Below are positions 1-9,215 of a stretch of 64,000 nucleotides of DNA, piece by piece (position 1 is the first letter of the stretch; each line of letters opens with the position of its first letter). A program made the position numbers and the translations under genes. Source of the stretch: Accumulibacter sp032229525 (GTDB lineage: Bacteria; Pseudomonadota; Gammaproteobacteria; Burkholderiales; Rhodocyclaceae); the NCBI RefSeq assembly GCF_032229525.1, contig NZ_JAVTWB010000253.1, forward strand, positions 77,158-141,157, given 5' to 3'. The notes below the pieces were generated by a model. The model saw nothing but the letters and a program-made list of their open reading frames with translations. It was not told where the DNA came from and made no database searches.

Positions 1-558
1 TACGGGACTATTTAACCACACTGTCTGGTCTTGCGCAGTTGGGTAATCCGTCGTCTGTACGATGCGCCGCGGACCGGGCCGACGCCATCGCTTTGGCACC
101 GCTTCAATCAACAGGGCCGCGCATCAGTGCGTGAGTCGGGATGGCGCATGTGACCGCCTTGCCACAGCGGGCTCGGCAGGGCCTGCTTTGGGGGGCCAGT
201 GTCTGGTGGCCGGAAGGCGTGGCGGGGGCGCGCCTGCACGGCACGGGTTTCGACCCTCGAAATATTGCTGTAGAATCGTGCCTTTTTCGTATGCGGCGCG
301 GTGGAATGACAGCGCGGATGCGAAGCCGGAGTCGGCGGAGTTTCCCGATGGCGTGTGTTTGCCGGCCGACGGGTGTTGCGCGAGCATACGCCCATACCGA
401 TGGCCCAGCGAATCCTCGCGGTTCCAGCGATTGCCTGAGAACAGAATGGTTTCTGCATCTTTGATCTGGCTGCTCAGCGCCGCATTGTCCGTCGGCGAGG
501 CTTCTTTTGGCCGCGCCAGGGTCCACTCACCTTTCAGCCCGTATCACAAGGATTCTTA
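1..558. other. Non-coding stretch upstream of tig
   Basis: No reading frame here looks like a protein. The overlapping frames on both strands are arginine- and proline-rich shadows without any recognisable motif. A TAGAAT hexamer at 271-276 is a plausible sigma-70 -10 box for tig, but no good -35 box sits 16-18 bases upstream, so the promoter is tentative. If it is real, the tig leader would be about 275 nucleotides long, which could hide a small RNA or a regulatory leader. I could not match the stretch to a known RNA family by eye. Confidence 0.5.
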
Positions 559-1914
559 ATGGAAACAAACGCCGCGAATACCGACACTGACGCCTCCGCC
601 CCCACTTCGCCCGATGCTGGCGTACCCGCCGCAAGCGCGCTTGAGCGTCGCGTCGACCTGTCGGTAGCAATCGCCGACCTCGACAAAGAGGTCGACCAGC
701 GCCTGAAGCGCCTCGGCAAGAACATGAAAATGCCGGGTTTCCGGCCAGGCAAGGTACCCACCCACATCATTCGCCAGCAGTACGGCGACCAGGCCCGCCA
801 GGAAGCTCTGAGCGAAACGCTGGGCAACCAGCTCAGCGAGGCGGTGACGACGCAGAAATTGCGCGTCGCTGGCAGTCCGAAGATCGAGGCGAAGGACAGC
901 GGCAGCACGACGCATATCGAGTTCGCGGCCGTTTTCGAGGTGTTTCCCGAGATCAAGCTCAACGATCTGGCCAATCTTGAACTTGAGCGTCCGGTTCTTG
1001 AAGTCGGCCCCGCCGAGGTTGATGGCACCATCGAAATCCTGCGCAAGCAGCGGGTGCGCTACGAACCCGTCGATCGTGCCGCGGCAAACGGGGATCGGGT
1101 GAGCATCGACTTTCTCGGCAAGAAAGATGGGGTGCCCTTCCAGGGCGGCCAAGGGCAGGATTACCAGTTCGTTCTTGGTGAAGGCAAAATGCTGCCTGAC
1201 TTCGAGAAAGCGGTGATCGGTAGCAGCCCGGGTGAAAGCAAATCTTTCGAAATGACCTTTCCGGCAGAGTACTTTTCCAAGGAACTGGCCGGTCAGACCG
1301 TGACCTTCGACATCACCGCCAAGGAAGTCGGCGAAGCGGTGTTGCCGGAAGTCGATGCCGATTTCGCCAAAGCACTTGGCGTCGCCGATGGTGACCTCGT
1401 CAAGATGCGTGCCGAGATCGATGCCAATCTCCGGCGCGAGGTGAAGAAGCGGCTGCAGACGAAAATTACCGGGCAGGTGATGGATTCCCTGCTCGCGGCT
1501 CATCCGGTCGATGTGCCGGGCGCTCTGGTGGACAAAGAGATCGAGCGTCTTACGCAGCTTGCCCGCCAGGATATGGAGCAGCGCGGCATGAAGGTCAAGG
1601 ATGTGCCGATGCAGCGTGAATGGTTTGTCGATCAGGCCACGCGCAGGGTCGGTCTTGGGCTGGTTCTCGCGGAGATCGTCAAGCAGCACGAATTGCAGGC
1701 GAAACCGGCTCAAGTGCGTGCGATGGTCGAGGAAGCGGCGCAAAGTTACGAGCATCCGGAAGAGGTCATCCGCTGGTATTATGCCCAGCCCGAGCGCCTG
1801 GGCGATTTCGAGAGTGCAGCGATTGAGGCCAACGTGGTTGACTGGGTGCTGGCCGGCGTCAAGGTGAGCGACAAGCCGGTCGCTTTCGATGAACTGATGG
1901 GGCAGGCGTCCTGA
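559..1914 (+). CDS. tig: Trigger factor, ribosome-associated chaperone and prolyl isomerase
   Basis: Binds the ribosome at the exit tunnel and shields nascent chains; its middle FKBP-type domain isomerises prolyl bonds. The protein has 451 residues, slightly longer than the roughly 430 usual for the family because of an Ala/Thr/Asp-rich N-terminal extension of about 27 residues. The ribosome-docking signature GFRPGKVP is at residues 60-67. The FKBP-like section follows (VSIDFLGKKDG...GEGKMLPDFEKAVIG), then a helical C-terminal chaperone domain. The ATG has an AAGGA box at 548-552. It heads a cluster with clpP, clpX and lon, the usual proteobacterial order. The extension could mean the natural start lies further in, but no better-placed start codon with a ribosome site is visible. 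Confidence 0.97.
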   Translation: METNAANTDTDASAPTSPDAGVPAASALERRVDLSVAIADLDKEVDQRLKRLGKNMKMPGFRPGKVPTHIIRQQYGDQARQEALSETLGNQLSEAVTTQKLRVAGSPKIEAKDSGSTTHIEFAAVFEVFPEIKLNDLANLELERPVLEVGPAEVDGTIEILRKQRVRYEPVDRAAANGDRVSIDFLGKKDGVPFQGGQGQDYQFVLGEGKMLPDFEKAVIGSSPGESKSFEMTFPAEYFSKELAGQTVTFDITAKEVGEAVLPEVDADFAKALGVADGDLVKMRAEIDANLRREVKKRLQTKITGQVMDSLLAAHPVDVPGALVDKEIERLTQLARQDMEQRGMKVKDVPMQREWFVDQATRRVGLGLVLAEIVKQHELQAKPAQVRAMVEEAAQSYEHPEEVIRWYYAQPERLGDFESAAIEANVVDWVLAGVKVSDKPVAFDELMGQAS

Positions 1915-1953
1915 ATGCTTAATACGCAGTGGACTCGAGGCAGAGGAGCCGAC

Positions 1954-2583
1954 ATGGGTGTTGACGACGGCAGCAACTGGGATCCGCAGGCACTGGGCCT
2001 GGTGCCGATGGTGGTTGAGCAGAGCGGTCGTGGCGAACGTGCCTACGATATCTACTCGCGCTTGCTCAAGGAACGCGTCATTTTTCTGGTGGGTCCGGTC
2101 AATGACGTCACCGCCAATCTGGTGGTGGCGCAGTTGCTTTTTCTGGAAGCCGAGAATCCGGACAAGGACATCCATTTCTACATCAACTCGCCGGGCGGTT
2201 CGGTATCGGCCGGCCTGTCGGTCTACGACACCATGCAGTTCATCAAGCCCGAGGTGTCGACCTTGTGCATGGGGCAGGCTTGCTCGATGGGGGCTTTTCT
2301 ACTGGCTGCGGGTGCGCATGGCAAGCGTTTCGCCTTGCCCAATTCGCGGGTGATGATTCACCAGCCGATGGGTGGTTTTCAGGGACAGGCGTCCGACATT
2401 GCGATTCACGCCAAGGAAATCCTGTCGCTGCGCGCCAAACTCAACGAGCTGATGGCCCATCACACCGGGCAGGACATCGAGCGTATTGAACGTGACACCG
2501 ATCGTGATAATTTCCTTTCGGCGCAGGAAGCGGCAGAATATGGTCTGATCGACAAGGTGCTGGCCAATCGGGTCGCCGGTTGA
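1954..2583 (+). CDS. clpP: ATP-dependent Clp protease, proteolytic subunit ClpP
   Basis: Serine peptidase that forms the two-ring barrel degrading substrates unfolded by ClpX or ClpA. From this start the protein has 209 residues, like E. coli ClpP. The catalytic triad is visible: Ser111 in MGQACSMGAF, His136 in MIHQPMGG and Asp185 in DTDRDNF. The frame is open from an ATG at 1915, directly after the tig stop. The ATG at 1954 is preferred because GAGGAG (1943-1948) sits 5 bases upstream and the length then matches the family. It lies 39 bases after tig and 59 before clpX, so co-transcription with both is likely. Confidence 0.97.
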   Translation: MGVDDGSNWDPQALGLVPMVVEQSGRGERAYDIYSRLLKERVIFLVGPVNDVTANLVVAQLLFLEAENPDKDIHFYINSPGGSVSAGLSVYDTMQFIKPEVSTLCMGQACSMGAFLLAAGAHGKRFALPNSRVMIHQPMGGFQGQASDIAIHAKEILSLRAKLNELMAHHTGQDIERIERDTDRDNFLSAQEAAEYGLIDKVLANRVAG

Positions 2584-2642
2584 CTGGGGGCGACTTCGCA
2601 TCCAGGCACTCTCCATACAGATTGACAGGGAGGTAGGTCGAC

Positions 2643-3914
2643 ATGACGGAAAAGAAAAGTGGCACCGAGAAGCTGCTCTACTGCTCGTTTTGCGGCAAGA
2701 GTCAGCATGAAGTGAAGAAGCTGATCGCCGGGCCGTCGGTATTCATTTGCGACGAGTGCATCGAGCTCTGCAACGATATCGTCCGCGACGAAATCGCCGG
2801 TGACCAGGATGGCAAGGGCGCTGAGGGTGATCTGCCGACCCCCAAGGAAATCGCCGCGCTGCTGGATCAGTATGTGATCGGTCAGGATCAGGCCAAGCGA
2901 ATCCTGTCGGTGGCTGTTTACAACCACTACAAGCGTCTTCGTCATCACGGCAAGAGCAATGACGATGTCGAGCTCGCCAAGAGCAATATCCTGCTGATCG
3001 GCCCCACCGGGTCCGGCAAGACGCTGCTGGCGCAGACGCTCGCGCGAATGCTCGACGTGCCGTTCGTGATGGCCGATGCAACGACCCTGACCGAAGCCGG
3101 CTACGTCGGCGAGGATGTCGAGAACATCATTCAGAAGTTGCTGCAGAAGTCCGATTACGATACCGACAAGGCACAGCGCGGGATCGTCTATATCGACGAG
3201 ATCGACAAGATCTCGCGCAAGTCCGACAATCCGTCGATTACCCGTGACGTCTCGGGCGAGGGCGTGCAGCAGGCACTGCTCAAGCTGATCGAAGGTACGG
3301 TTGCGTCGGTGCCGCCGCAGGGTGGACGCAAGCATCCGAACCAGGACTTCGTGCAGGTCGACACGACCAACATCCTTTTTGTTTGCGGGGGCGCCTTCGA
3401 TGGTCTGGAGAAAGTCATTCGCGAACGTTCGGAGCGTGGCGGTATCGGCTTCAGTGCCGAAGTAAAGAGCAAGGACAACAAGAAGGCGATCGGCGAGGTG
3501 CTGCGCAGCGTCGAGCCCGAGGACCTGATCAAATTCGGTCTGATTCCCGAACTGATCGGCCGCTTGCCGGTGGTGGCCACGCTCGAGGAGCTCTCCGCTG
3601 CGGCGCTGGTCGAGATTCTCGTCGAGCCCAAGAATGCGCTGGTCAAGCAGTACCAGAAGCTCTTCGCGATGGAAGGTGTAGGGCTTGAAATACGCCCGGC
3701 GGCGATGATGGCCATTGCCCGAAAGGCCCTCGAACGGAAGACCGGTGCGCGTGGCTTGCGCTCGATTCTGGAGTCGGTCTTGCTGGACACCATGTACGAA
3801 CTTCCCGGCATGGAGAATGTCTCAGAGGTCGTCGTCGACGAGAACGTGATTGTTGGCGATGCGCAGCCCATTCTGATCTACGCTGGTCAAGCCAAGGTTT
3901 CTGGCGGCAACTGA
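2643..3914 (+). CDS. clpX: ClpX, ATP-dependent unfoldase of the ClpXP protease
   Basis: AAA+ ATPase that recognises tagged proteins, unfolds them and feeds them to ClpP. The 423-residue protein shows all family landmarks. The N-terminal zinc-binding domain has Cys14, Cys17, Cys36 and Cys39. Walker A is GPTGSGKT at 120-127, the pore loop GYVGED at 153-158 and Walker B IVYIDEID at 181-188. The IGF tripeptide that docks on ClpP is at 268-270. A strong AGGGAGGT ribosome site lies at 2627-2634. It follows clpP by 59 bases in the conserved tig-clpP-clpX-lon order. Confidence 0.98.
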   Translation: MTEKKSGTEKLLYCSFCGKSQHEVKKLIAGPSVFICDECIELCNDIVRDEIAGDQDGKGAEGDLPTPKEIAALLDQYVIGQDQAKRILSVAVYNHYKRLRHHGKSNDDVELAKSNILLIGPTGSGKTLLAQTLARMLDVPFVMADATTLTEAGYVGEDVENIIQKLLQKSDYDTDKAQRGIVYIDEIDKISRKSDNPSITRDVSGEGVQQALLKLIEGTVASVPPQGGRKHPNQDFVQVDTTNILFVCGGAFDGLEKVIRERSERGGIGFSAEVKSKDNKKAIGEVLRSVEPEDLIKFGLIPELIGRLPVVATLEELSAAALVEILVEPKNALVKQYQKLFAMEGVGLEIRPAAMMAIARKALERKTGARGLRSILESVLLDTMYELPGMENVSEVVVDENVIVGDAQPILIYAGQAKVSGGN

Positions 3915-3997
3915 TGTGCTGGCCGCGGCCTGCGGCTTGAAATACGGGTTCTTGCCACAACTTGTGAGCATCAACCTTCACCTAAAGGGCACAACTG

Positions 3998-6418
3998 ATG
4001 TCTGCAACACCCAAGTTGGCTAGCGAGCCAGTCGAACTGCCGCTGTTGCCTCTGCGCGACGTGGTGGTCTTTCCGCACATGGTGATTCCGCTGTTTGTCG
4101 GGCGGCCAAAGTCGATCAAAGCCCTCGAAGTGGCGATGGAAGCCGGCAAGAATATCCTGCTGGTGGCTCAGAAATCTGCTGTCAAGGACGAGCCGGAAGC
4201 CGAGGATCTCTACGATATCGGCTGCGTGGCCAATATCCTGCAGATGCTGAAGCTGCCCGATGGCACGGTCAAGGTACTGGTCGAAGGTACCCAGCGCGCA
4301 CGCCTGGATACCATCGAATCCCGCGACGACATGTTCTTCGCCCGCGCACGTCCGGTGGTCGCCGATGATGGTGTCAATCATGAAGTCGAGGCCCTGCGTC
4401 GTGCGGTGATCGCGCAGTTCGATCAGTACGTCAAGCTCAACAAAAAGATTCCGCCGGAAATTCTGACTTCGATCGCGGGCATTGAAGAGGCCGGGCGTCT
4501 GGCCGACACCATCGCCGCGCACCTGCCGCTGAAGATCGAGCAGAAGCAGGAAGTTCTCGAGATGTTCGACATCCGTGCGCGCATCGAACGCCTGCTGACA
4601 CAACTCGAAGCCGAAATCGATATCCTGCAGGTCGAGAAGCGTATCCGCGGGCGCGTCAAGCGCCAGATGGAAAAGAGTCAGCGCGAGTATTACCTCAACG
4701 AACAGGTCAAGGCGATTCAGAAGGAACTCGGCGAAGGCGAAGACGGCGCCGACATGGAGGATCTCGAGAGGAAGGTCAAGACCGCGGGAATGGGCAAGGA
4801 AGGGCTCGCCAAGGCGCAGGCGGAGCTTCGCAAGCTGAGATTGATGTCGCCGATGTCCGCGGAAGCGACGGTGGTGCGTAATTTCATCGAAACGCTGATC
4901 GGCCTGCCCTGGCGCAAGCGGACGCGAACCAGCAAGGATCTGGCGGCGGCTGGAAAGATTCTCGACACCGATCACTGGGGACTGGAAAAGGTCAAGGAAC
5001 GGATCATCGAGTACCTCGCCGTGCAGCAGCGCGTCGATCGACTCAAGGCGCCCATTCTGTGCCTGGTTGGCCCTCCCGGTGTCGGCAAGACATCGCTCGG
5101 GCAGTCGATCGCGCGGGCTACCGGTCGTAAATTCGTCCGCATGAGCTTGGGCGGCGTCCGCGATGAGGCCGAGATTCGCGGTCACCGGCGGACCTATATC
5201 GGCTCGATGCCGGGCAAGATCCTGCAGAACATGAGCAAGATCGGGGTCAAGAATCCGCTCTTCCTGCTCGATGAAGTTGACAAGATGGGGCAGGATTTTC
5301 GCGGTGATCCGAGCTCGGCGCTGCTCGAGGTGCTGGACCCGGAGCAGAATTCGACCTTCGTCGATCACTATGTCGAGGTCGAGTACGATTTGTCGGAAGT
5401 GATGTTCGTCGCCACGGCCAACACTTTGAACATCCCGGCGCCCTTGCTCGATCGCATGGAGGTGATCAGGCTTTCGGGATATACCGAGGACGAGAAGGTC
5501 AACATCGCCCAGCGTTATCTGCTGCCCAAGCAGATTAAGAACAATGGGCTGAGGACGACCGAACTGACCGTGGCCGAGAGCGCGCTACGCGATATCGTTC
5601 GCTACTACACGCGTGAGGCCGGGGTACGGTCGCTTGAACGAGACATTTCCAAGATCTGTCGCAAGGTAGTGAAGACGCTGCTGCTCAGGAAGAGTCAGCA
5701 CAAAGTCGCAGTCAGCGCGCGCAACCTGGACAAGTTCCTCGGTGTTCGTCGTTTCAACTTCGGCGTCGCCGAGCGCGAGAACCAGATTGGTCAGGTGACC
5801 GGACTGGCGTGGACCGAAGTCGGTGGCGAATTGCTGACCATCGAGTCGGTGGTCTTGCCGGGCAAAGGCAAGACGATCACCACCGGCAAGCTGGGCGAGG
5901 TGATGCAGGAGTCGGTGCAGGCAGCGGTGTCAGTGGTGCGCAAGCGTGCCGAGTCGCTGGGCATCGACGACGATTTCTACCAGAAGAGCGATATTCACAT
6001 TCACCTCCCGGAAGGCGCCATTCCCAAAGACGGGCCGTCTGCGGGGGTTGGGATCTGTACGGCGCTGGTCTCGGTGCTGACCGGCATTCCGGTGTGTTGC
6101 GACGTTGCGATGACCGGTGAGATAACCCTGCGCGGCGAGGTGTTGCCGATCGGCGGACTGAAGGAGAAACTCCTGGCGGCAGTGCGCGGGGGGCTGGCCA
6201 GGGTGTTGATTCCGGAGGAGAACGTCCGGGATCTGGCGGAAATTCCGGACAACATCAAGAACAAGCTCGAGATCATCCCGGTCAGATGGATCGATCAGGT
6301 CCTCGAGCAAGCGCTTGAGCGAAAGCCCGAGCGCTTGACGGGCGAGGCGGGGCCAACGCCGGCTGTCGCCGGCGTTGCATCGGAGGGTGTTTCCGGGCAG
6401 GCGGTGATCACGCATTGA
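3998..6418 (+). CDS. lon: Lon protease (ATP-dependent, S16 family)
   Basis: Homo-oligomeric AAA+ protease that degrades misfolded and short-lived regulatory proteins. It has 806 residues. The order is an N-terminal substrate-binding LON domain beginning ELPLLPLRDVVVFPHMVIPL, a coiled helical linker, a AAA+ module with Walker A GPPGVGKTS, and a peptidase domain. The catalytic dyad is Ser681 in KDGPSAG and Lys724, the second lysine of GGLKEKLL. The ATG has an AAAGGG box about 9 bases upstream. It sits 83 bases after clpX. A CTTGAA hexamer at 3936-3941 recalls a heat-shock -35 box, but no matching -10 box follows. Confidence 0.98.
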   Translation: MSATPKLASEPVELPLLPLRDVVVFPHMVIPLFVGRPKSIKALEVAMEAGKNILLVAQKSAVKDEPEAEDLYDIGCVANILQMLKLPDGTVKVLVEGTQRARLDTIESRDDMFFARARPVVADDGVNHEVEALRRAVIAQFDQYVKLNKKIPPEILTSIAGIEEAGRLADTIAAHLPLKIEQKQEVLEMFDIRARIERLLTQLEAEIDILQVEKRIRGRVKRQMEKSQREYYLNEQVKAIQKELGEGEDGADMEDLERKVKTAGMGKEGLAKAQAELRKLRLMSPMSAEATVVRNFIETLIGLPWRKRTRTSKDLAAAGKILDTDHWGLEKVKERIIEYLAVQQRVDRLKAPILCLVGPPGVGKTSLGQSIARATGRKFVRMSLGGVRDEAEIRGHRRTYIGSMPGKILQNMSKIGVKNPLFLLDEVDKMGQDFRGDPSSALLEVLDPEQNSTFVDHYVEVEYDLSEVMFVATANTLNIPAPLLDRMEVIRLSGYTEDEKVNIAQRYLLPKQIKNNGLRTTELTVAESALRDIVRYYTREAGVRSLERDISKICRKVVKTLLLRKSQHKVAVSARNLDKFLGVRRFNFGVAERENQIGQVTGLAWTEVGGELLTIESVVLPGKGKTITTGKLGEVMQESVQAAVSVVRKRAESLGIDDDFYQKSDIHIHLPEGAIPKDGPSAGVGICTALVSVLTGIPVCCDVAMTGEITLRGEVLPIGGLKEKLLAAVRGGLARVLIPEENVRDLAEIPDNIKNKLEIIPVRWIDQVLEQALERKPERLTGEAGPTPAVAGVASEGVSGQAVITH

Positions 6419-6706
6419 GTTCTGGCAGTACAGGGTCCGGAGACTCTCGTTTCCGGTCTCTCTAGCGCTGTTCTGACGAGCGGCTCGTGTCAGGTCTGCG
6501 TGCGGCGTGTCAGGTTGCAAGTGTTAACCGTGACCTTACTCGATTCTGGCTGCTCCGGGGGCGACTGATGAGTCAGGAGTCGCTGGCTTTGCGCTGCCGG
6601 GTGGGTTCCGGAATGCGGGTGAAAGCTTGGAACAGGCTCGGAAACCGGTATGGCCAAGAGGCAGTGGATGGGTTAGACTCACGCCTCTTTGCTCAGGTCA
6701 GACGAC

Positions 6707-6782
6707 GGGTGCTTAGCTCAGTTGGTAGAGCGCTAGCCTTACAAGCTGGATGTCGGCGGTTCGAGCCCGTCAGCACCCACCA
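6707..6782 (+). tRNA. tRNA-Val (anticodon UAC)
   Basis: A 76-base cloverleaf with acceptor stem GGGTGCT/AGCACCC, discriminator A and an encoded CCA end. The D-arm contains AGCTCAGTTGGTAGAGC, the anticodon loop CTTACAA gives TAC, and the T-arm contains GGTTCGAGCCC. A weak promoter-like pair (TGGCCA at 6651, TAGACT at 6674, 17-base spacing) lies upstream. It is transcribed with tRNA-Asp, which begins 30 bases further on. Confidence 0.98.
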
Positions 6783-6812
6783 GAAAGAGCAATAGACGTT
6801 CTGCAGCGTTTG

Positions 6813-6889
6813 GGAGTGGTAGTTCAGTTGGTTAGAATACCGGCCTGTCACGCCGGGGGTCGCGGGTTCGAGTCCCGTCCACTCCGCCA
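6813..6889 (+). tRNA. tRNA-Asp (anticodon GUC)
   Basis: A 77-base cloverleaf with acceptor stem GGAGTGG/CCACTCC, discriminator G and encoded CCA. The anticodon loop CTGTCAC gives GTC, and the T-arm GGGTTCGAGTCCC is canonical. Tandem tRNA-Val and tRNA-Asp after lon is a common betaproteobacterial arrangement. A strong terminator follows 6 bases after the CCA. Confidence 0.98.
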
Positions 6890-6895
6890 CTGCCG

Positions 6896-6922
6896 AAGGG
6901 CGAACGCAAGTTCGCCTTTTTT
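6896..6922 (+). terminator. Rho-independent terminator of the tRNA-Val/tRNA-Asp operon
   Basis: A perfect 7-base-pair stem GGCGAAC/GTTCGCC (6899-6905 and 6910-6916) with a GCAA tetraloop is followed by six T residues. It separates the tRNA operon from ppiD, which must therefore have its own promoter in the 41 bases after it or rely on readthrough. Confidence 0.93.
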
Positions 6923-6963
6923 GTTTTCTTGCCACTGTTTCAATGAGTTAGCAGGCCACCATC

Positions 6964-8874
6964 ATGATCTTCGACGCTGTCCGCAACAACCCGCGAGTTG
7001 CTCAGGGAATCCTCGCCTTGATCATCTTGCCCTTCGCATTCTTCGGGATTGACTCGTACGTTGGCAAGATCGGTGCAGGGGCAGATCTGGCCAGCGTTGG
7101 TGATTCGAAGATCACCATGCCGCAGTTTGACCAAGCTTGGCGCGTCCAGCAAGATCGCATGCGGCAGGCGCTTGGTGACAGTTTTCGCCCGGAGTCGCTG
7201 AATACGCCGGAGGCAAGGCTGGCGGTTCTGAACTCACTGATCGATCAGCGCTTGTTGCTCCTGGAGGCAGTAAAGGGACGCCTTGGCGCTGGCGATGACC
7301 TCTTGCGCGAGGTCATAAGCAAGATTCCGGCCTTGCAGGAAAACGGGCAGTTTTCGATGGCTCGTTATCAGGCTGCACTGGCGGCGCAGGGGCTCTCGCA
7401 ACCGCAGTTCGAGGCACAAATGCGCCAGGACCTCACGCTGCAGCAGTTGGTGGGTGCGATTGCCGATACGGGCATCGTCGGCGTCACGATGACGGATGCA
7501 ATGCTGCGCATACAGTCCGAGGAGCGCCAGGTTGCCGAGTTGCGCTTCAGCCCGGAGCAGTTTATGGGGCAGGCGAAAATCGAACCGGCTGCGGTCCAGA
7601 AATTCTATGACGAGAACAAGAAGCGCTTCGAGATACCGGAGCAGGCCAAGGCCGAGTACGTCGTCCTGTCGCTCGATGCCTTGATGGCCAAGGTCCAGGT
7701 GAGCGATGCCGAAGTGACCGCCTGGTACGAGAGCCACAAGGACCGTTACCAGCAGGCCGAAGAACGACGGGCGAGCCACATCCTCATTTTGGTCGACGCC
7801 AATACCGACCAGGCAAAAGCCAAGGCGAAAGCTGAGGAGATCCTGAAGGAAATTCAGAAGTCTCCGGCCACATTTGCCGAACTGGCCAAGCAGCAGTCGC
7901 AGGATCCTGGCTCGGCGCAAAAGGGCGGCGATCTGGGTTTCTTCGGCCGTGGAATGATGGTCAAAGCGTTCGAGGATACGGTCTTCAAGCTGCAGGAGAA
8001 CGAGGTTTCGGGGGTCGTGCAGTCGGAGTTCGGCTATCACATCATCAAGTTGACGGGAGTCAAGACTGGCAAGCAGAAGTCATTGGCCGAGGTGCGCTCG
8101 GAGCTTGAGGACGAACTCAGGCGCCAGGCGGCGTCGCGACAATTCGCCGAAGCCGCCGAGGCTTTCAGCAACATCGTCTATGAGCAGCCGGACAGCCTGC
8201 AGCCGGTGGTCGACAGGTTTCATTTGAAGATCGAGAAATCGGCTTGGTTGCCGCGAGACGCGAGTCGGCAAGTCGCGGCGACACTAGGCCCGCTCGGCGA
8301 CGAGAAGGTCCTGACGGCGCTCTTCTCGGCCGATTCACTGAAAAACAAACGCAACACGGAAGCGATCGAAGTCGCGCCCAACGTTCTGCTCTCGGCACGC
8401 GTCACTGAATATCGACCCTCAAGCGTCAAACCTTTCGACACGGTACGGGCAGACATTGAAGCTGCTCTGAGGGCTCAGGAAGCGTCTACGCTTGCCCGCC
8501 AGGCGGGAGAGGCCAAACTTCGCGCCTTGCAGCAGAACCCTGAAGACAAGGCAGGCTGGGGCCCGGTCAAAACCGTGTCCCGACTCGACGGAGGGCAGAT
8601 GCCGAGGGCGGCATTGAAGGCCATTTTCCAGGCTGACGTCCAGAAACTGCCGGCTTACGTCGGTGCCGAAGGGGATGGCGGTAGCTACATGCTCTACCAG
8701 ATCGTCAAGGTTGGCCAGCCGGAAAAGCTTGACGATCAACGGCGCCAGGCGCTCGAGAGCGAGTACGGCAAGATTCTTGGTCAGGAGGATTTTGCGGCCT
8801 ATCTCGCTGGCTTGCGGTTGCGGTACAAGATCGATATCAACACGTCGGCGCTGGCCAGCAAGGAGCAGCGCTAG
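6964..8874 (+). CDS. ppiD: PpiD-type periplasmic folding chaperone and peptidyl-prolyl isomerase
   Basis: Inner-membrane-anchored chaperone working at the periplasmic exit of the Sec channel. The 636-residue protein has a short cytoplasmic N-terminus, one membrane anchor (about residues 14-28, ILALIILPFAFFGID), a SurA_N-like helical region, a parvulin domain and a C-terminal helical part. The parvulin domain is recognisable from RASHILILVD through FAELAKQQSQDPGSAQKGGDL to EFGYHIIKL. Its position after clpX-lon-tRNA is conserved in betaproteobacteria and completes the protein-quality cluster. The ribosome site is weak. Family members often have a degenerate isomerase site, so enzyme activity cannot be judged from sequence alone. 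Confidence 0.95.
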   Translation: MIFDAVRNNPRVAQGILALIILPFAFFGIDSYVGKIGAGADLASVGDSKITMPQFDQAWRVQQDRMRQALGDSFRPESLNTPEARLAVLNSLIDQRLLLLEAVKGRLGAGDDLLREVISKIPALQENGQFSMARYQAALAAQGLSQPQFEAQMRQDLTLQQLVGAIADTGIVGVTMTDAMLRIQSEERQVAELRFSPEQFMGQAKIEPAAVQKFYDENKKRFEIPEQAKAEYVVLSLDALMAKVQVSDAEVTAWYESHKDRYQQAEERRASHILILVDANTDQAKAKAKAEEILKEIQKSPATFAELAKQQSQDPGSAQKGGDLGFFGRGMMVKAFEDTVFKLQENEVSGVVQSEFGYHIIKLTGVKTGKQKSLAEVRSELEDELRRQAASRQFAEAAEAFSNIVYEQPDSLQPVVDRFHLKIEKSAWLPRDASRQVAATLGPLGDEKVLTALFSADSLKNKRNTEAIEVAPNVLLSARVTEYRPSSVKPFDTVRADIEAALRAQEASTLARQAGEAKLRALQQNPEDKAGWGPVKTVSRLDGGQMPRAALKAIFQADVQKLPAYVGAEGDGGSYMLYQIVKVGQPEKLDDQRRQALESEYGKILGQEDFAAYLAGLRLRYKIDINTSALASKEQR

Positions 8875-9160
8875 TCACCCCATAGTCGCCGCGTGGTCCT
8901 TTCCTGAAGGGCTTTGCCGCGGCATGGTGTGTCGGTGTAAGAGCGCTTGCCCGTTCGACTGATGGGCGGGGTAAAGCGGGCCCGGATGTGCCCCCACCGC
9001 TCGCTGGCTGACCCATGGCGCAGGTCATGTCTCCAGCGCAAGCGGACCGGGCTTGAGCGGCACGGAGTGCCCGCGCCAGCGCCACCAGGTTGCGCCTTGT
9101 TCCGCTGCGCCGAGTTTGGCTTGCGGACCACTCGGGCCAATCGGCTGCTTGATCAGCAAA
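8875..9160. other. Intergenic stretch between convergent ppiD and groEL
   Basis: No convincing gene or RNA. The stretch is GC-rich, contains only shadow reading frames, and ends at a bidirectional terminator. I see nothing else in it that I can support. Confidence 0.5.
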
Positions 9161-9190
9161 AGAAAAACCCCGCCGGAGCGGGGTTTTCTT
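9161..9190. terminator. Bidirectional rho-independent terminator between ppiD and groEL
   Basis: A perfect 10-base-pair stem AAAACCCCGC/GCGGGGTTTT (9164-9173 and 9178-9187) has loop CGGA. It has A residues on its left and T residues on its right, so it works in both directions. For the minus-strand groEL transcript it lies 26 bases past the stop codon and is followed by TTTTTCTTTT. For ppiD it lies about 290 bases downstream. Confidence 0.93.
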
Positions 9191-9215
9191 GTCAGCGAGC
9201 AAGCCCGGACCGGGA

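Noticed and set aside
275..540. 6S RNA or other known structured RNA upstream of tig
   Set aside because: I could not fold or match the segment to the 6S pattern (paired ends with a large central bubble), and no tmRNA tag sequence is present.
556..2175. 539-codon minus-strand frame opposite tig and clpP
   Set aside because: Mirror of the coding frames; no motif and no ribosome site.
3936..3965. Sigma-32 promoter before lon
   Set aside because: CTTGAA at 3936 is suggestive, but the sequence 13-17 bases later does not resemble CCCCAT.
3971..5368. 465-codon minus-strand frame opposite lon
   Set aside because: Antisense shadow of lon for the same reasons.
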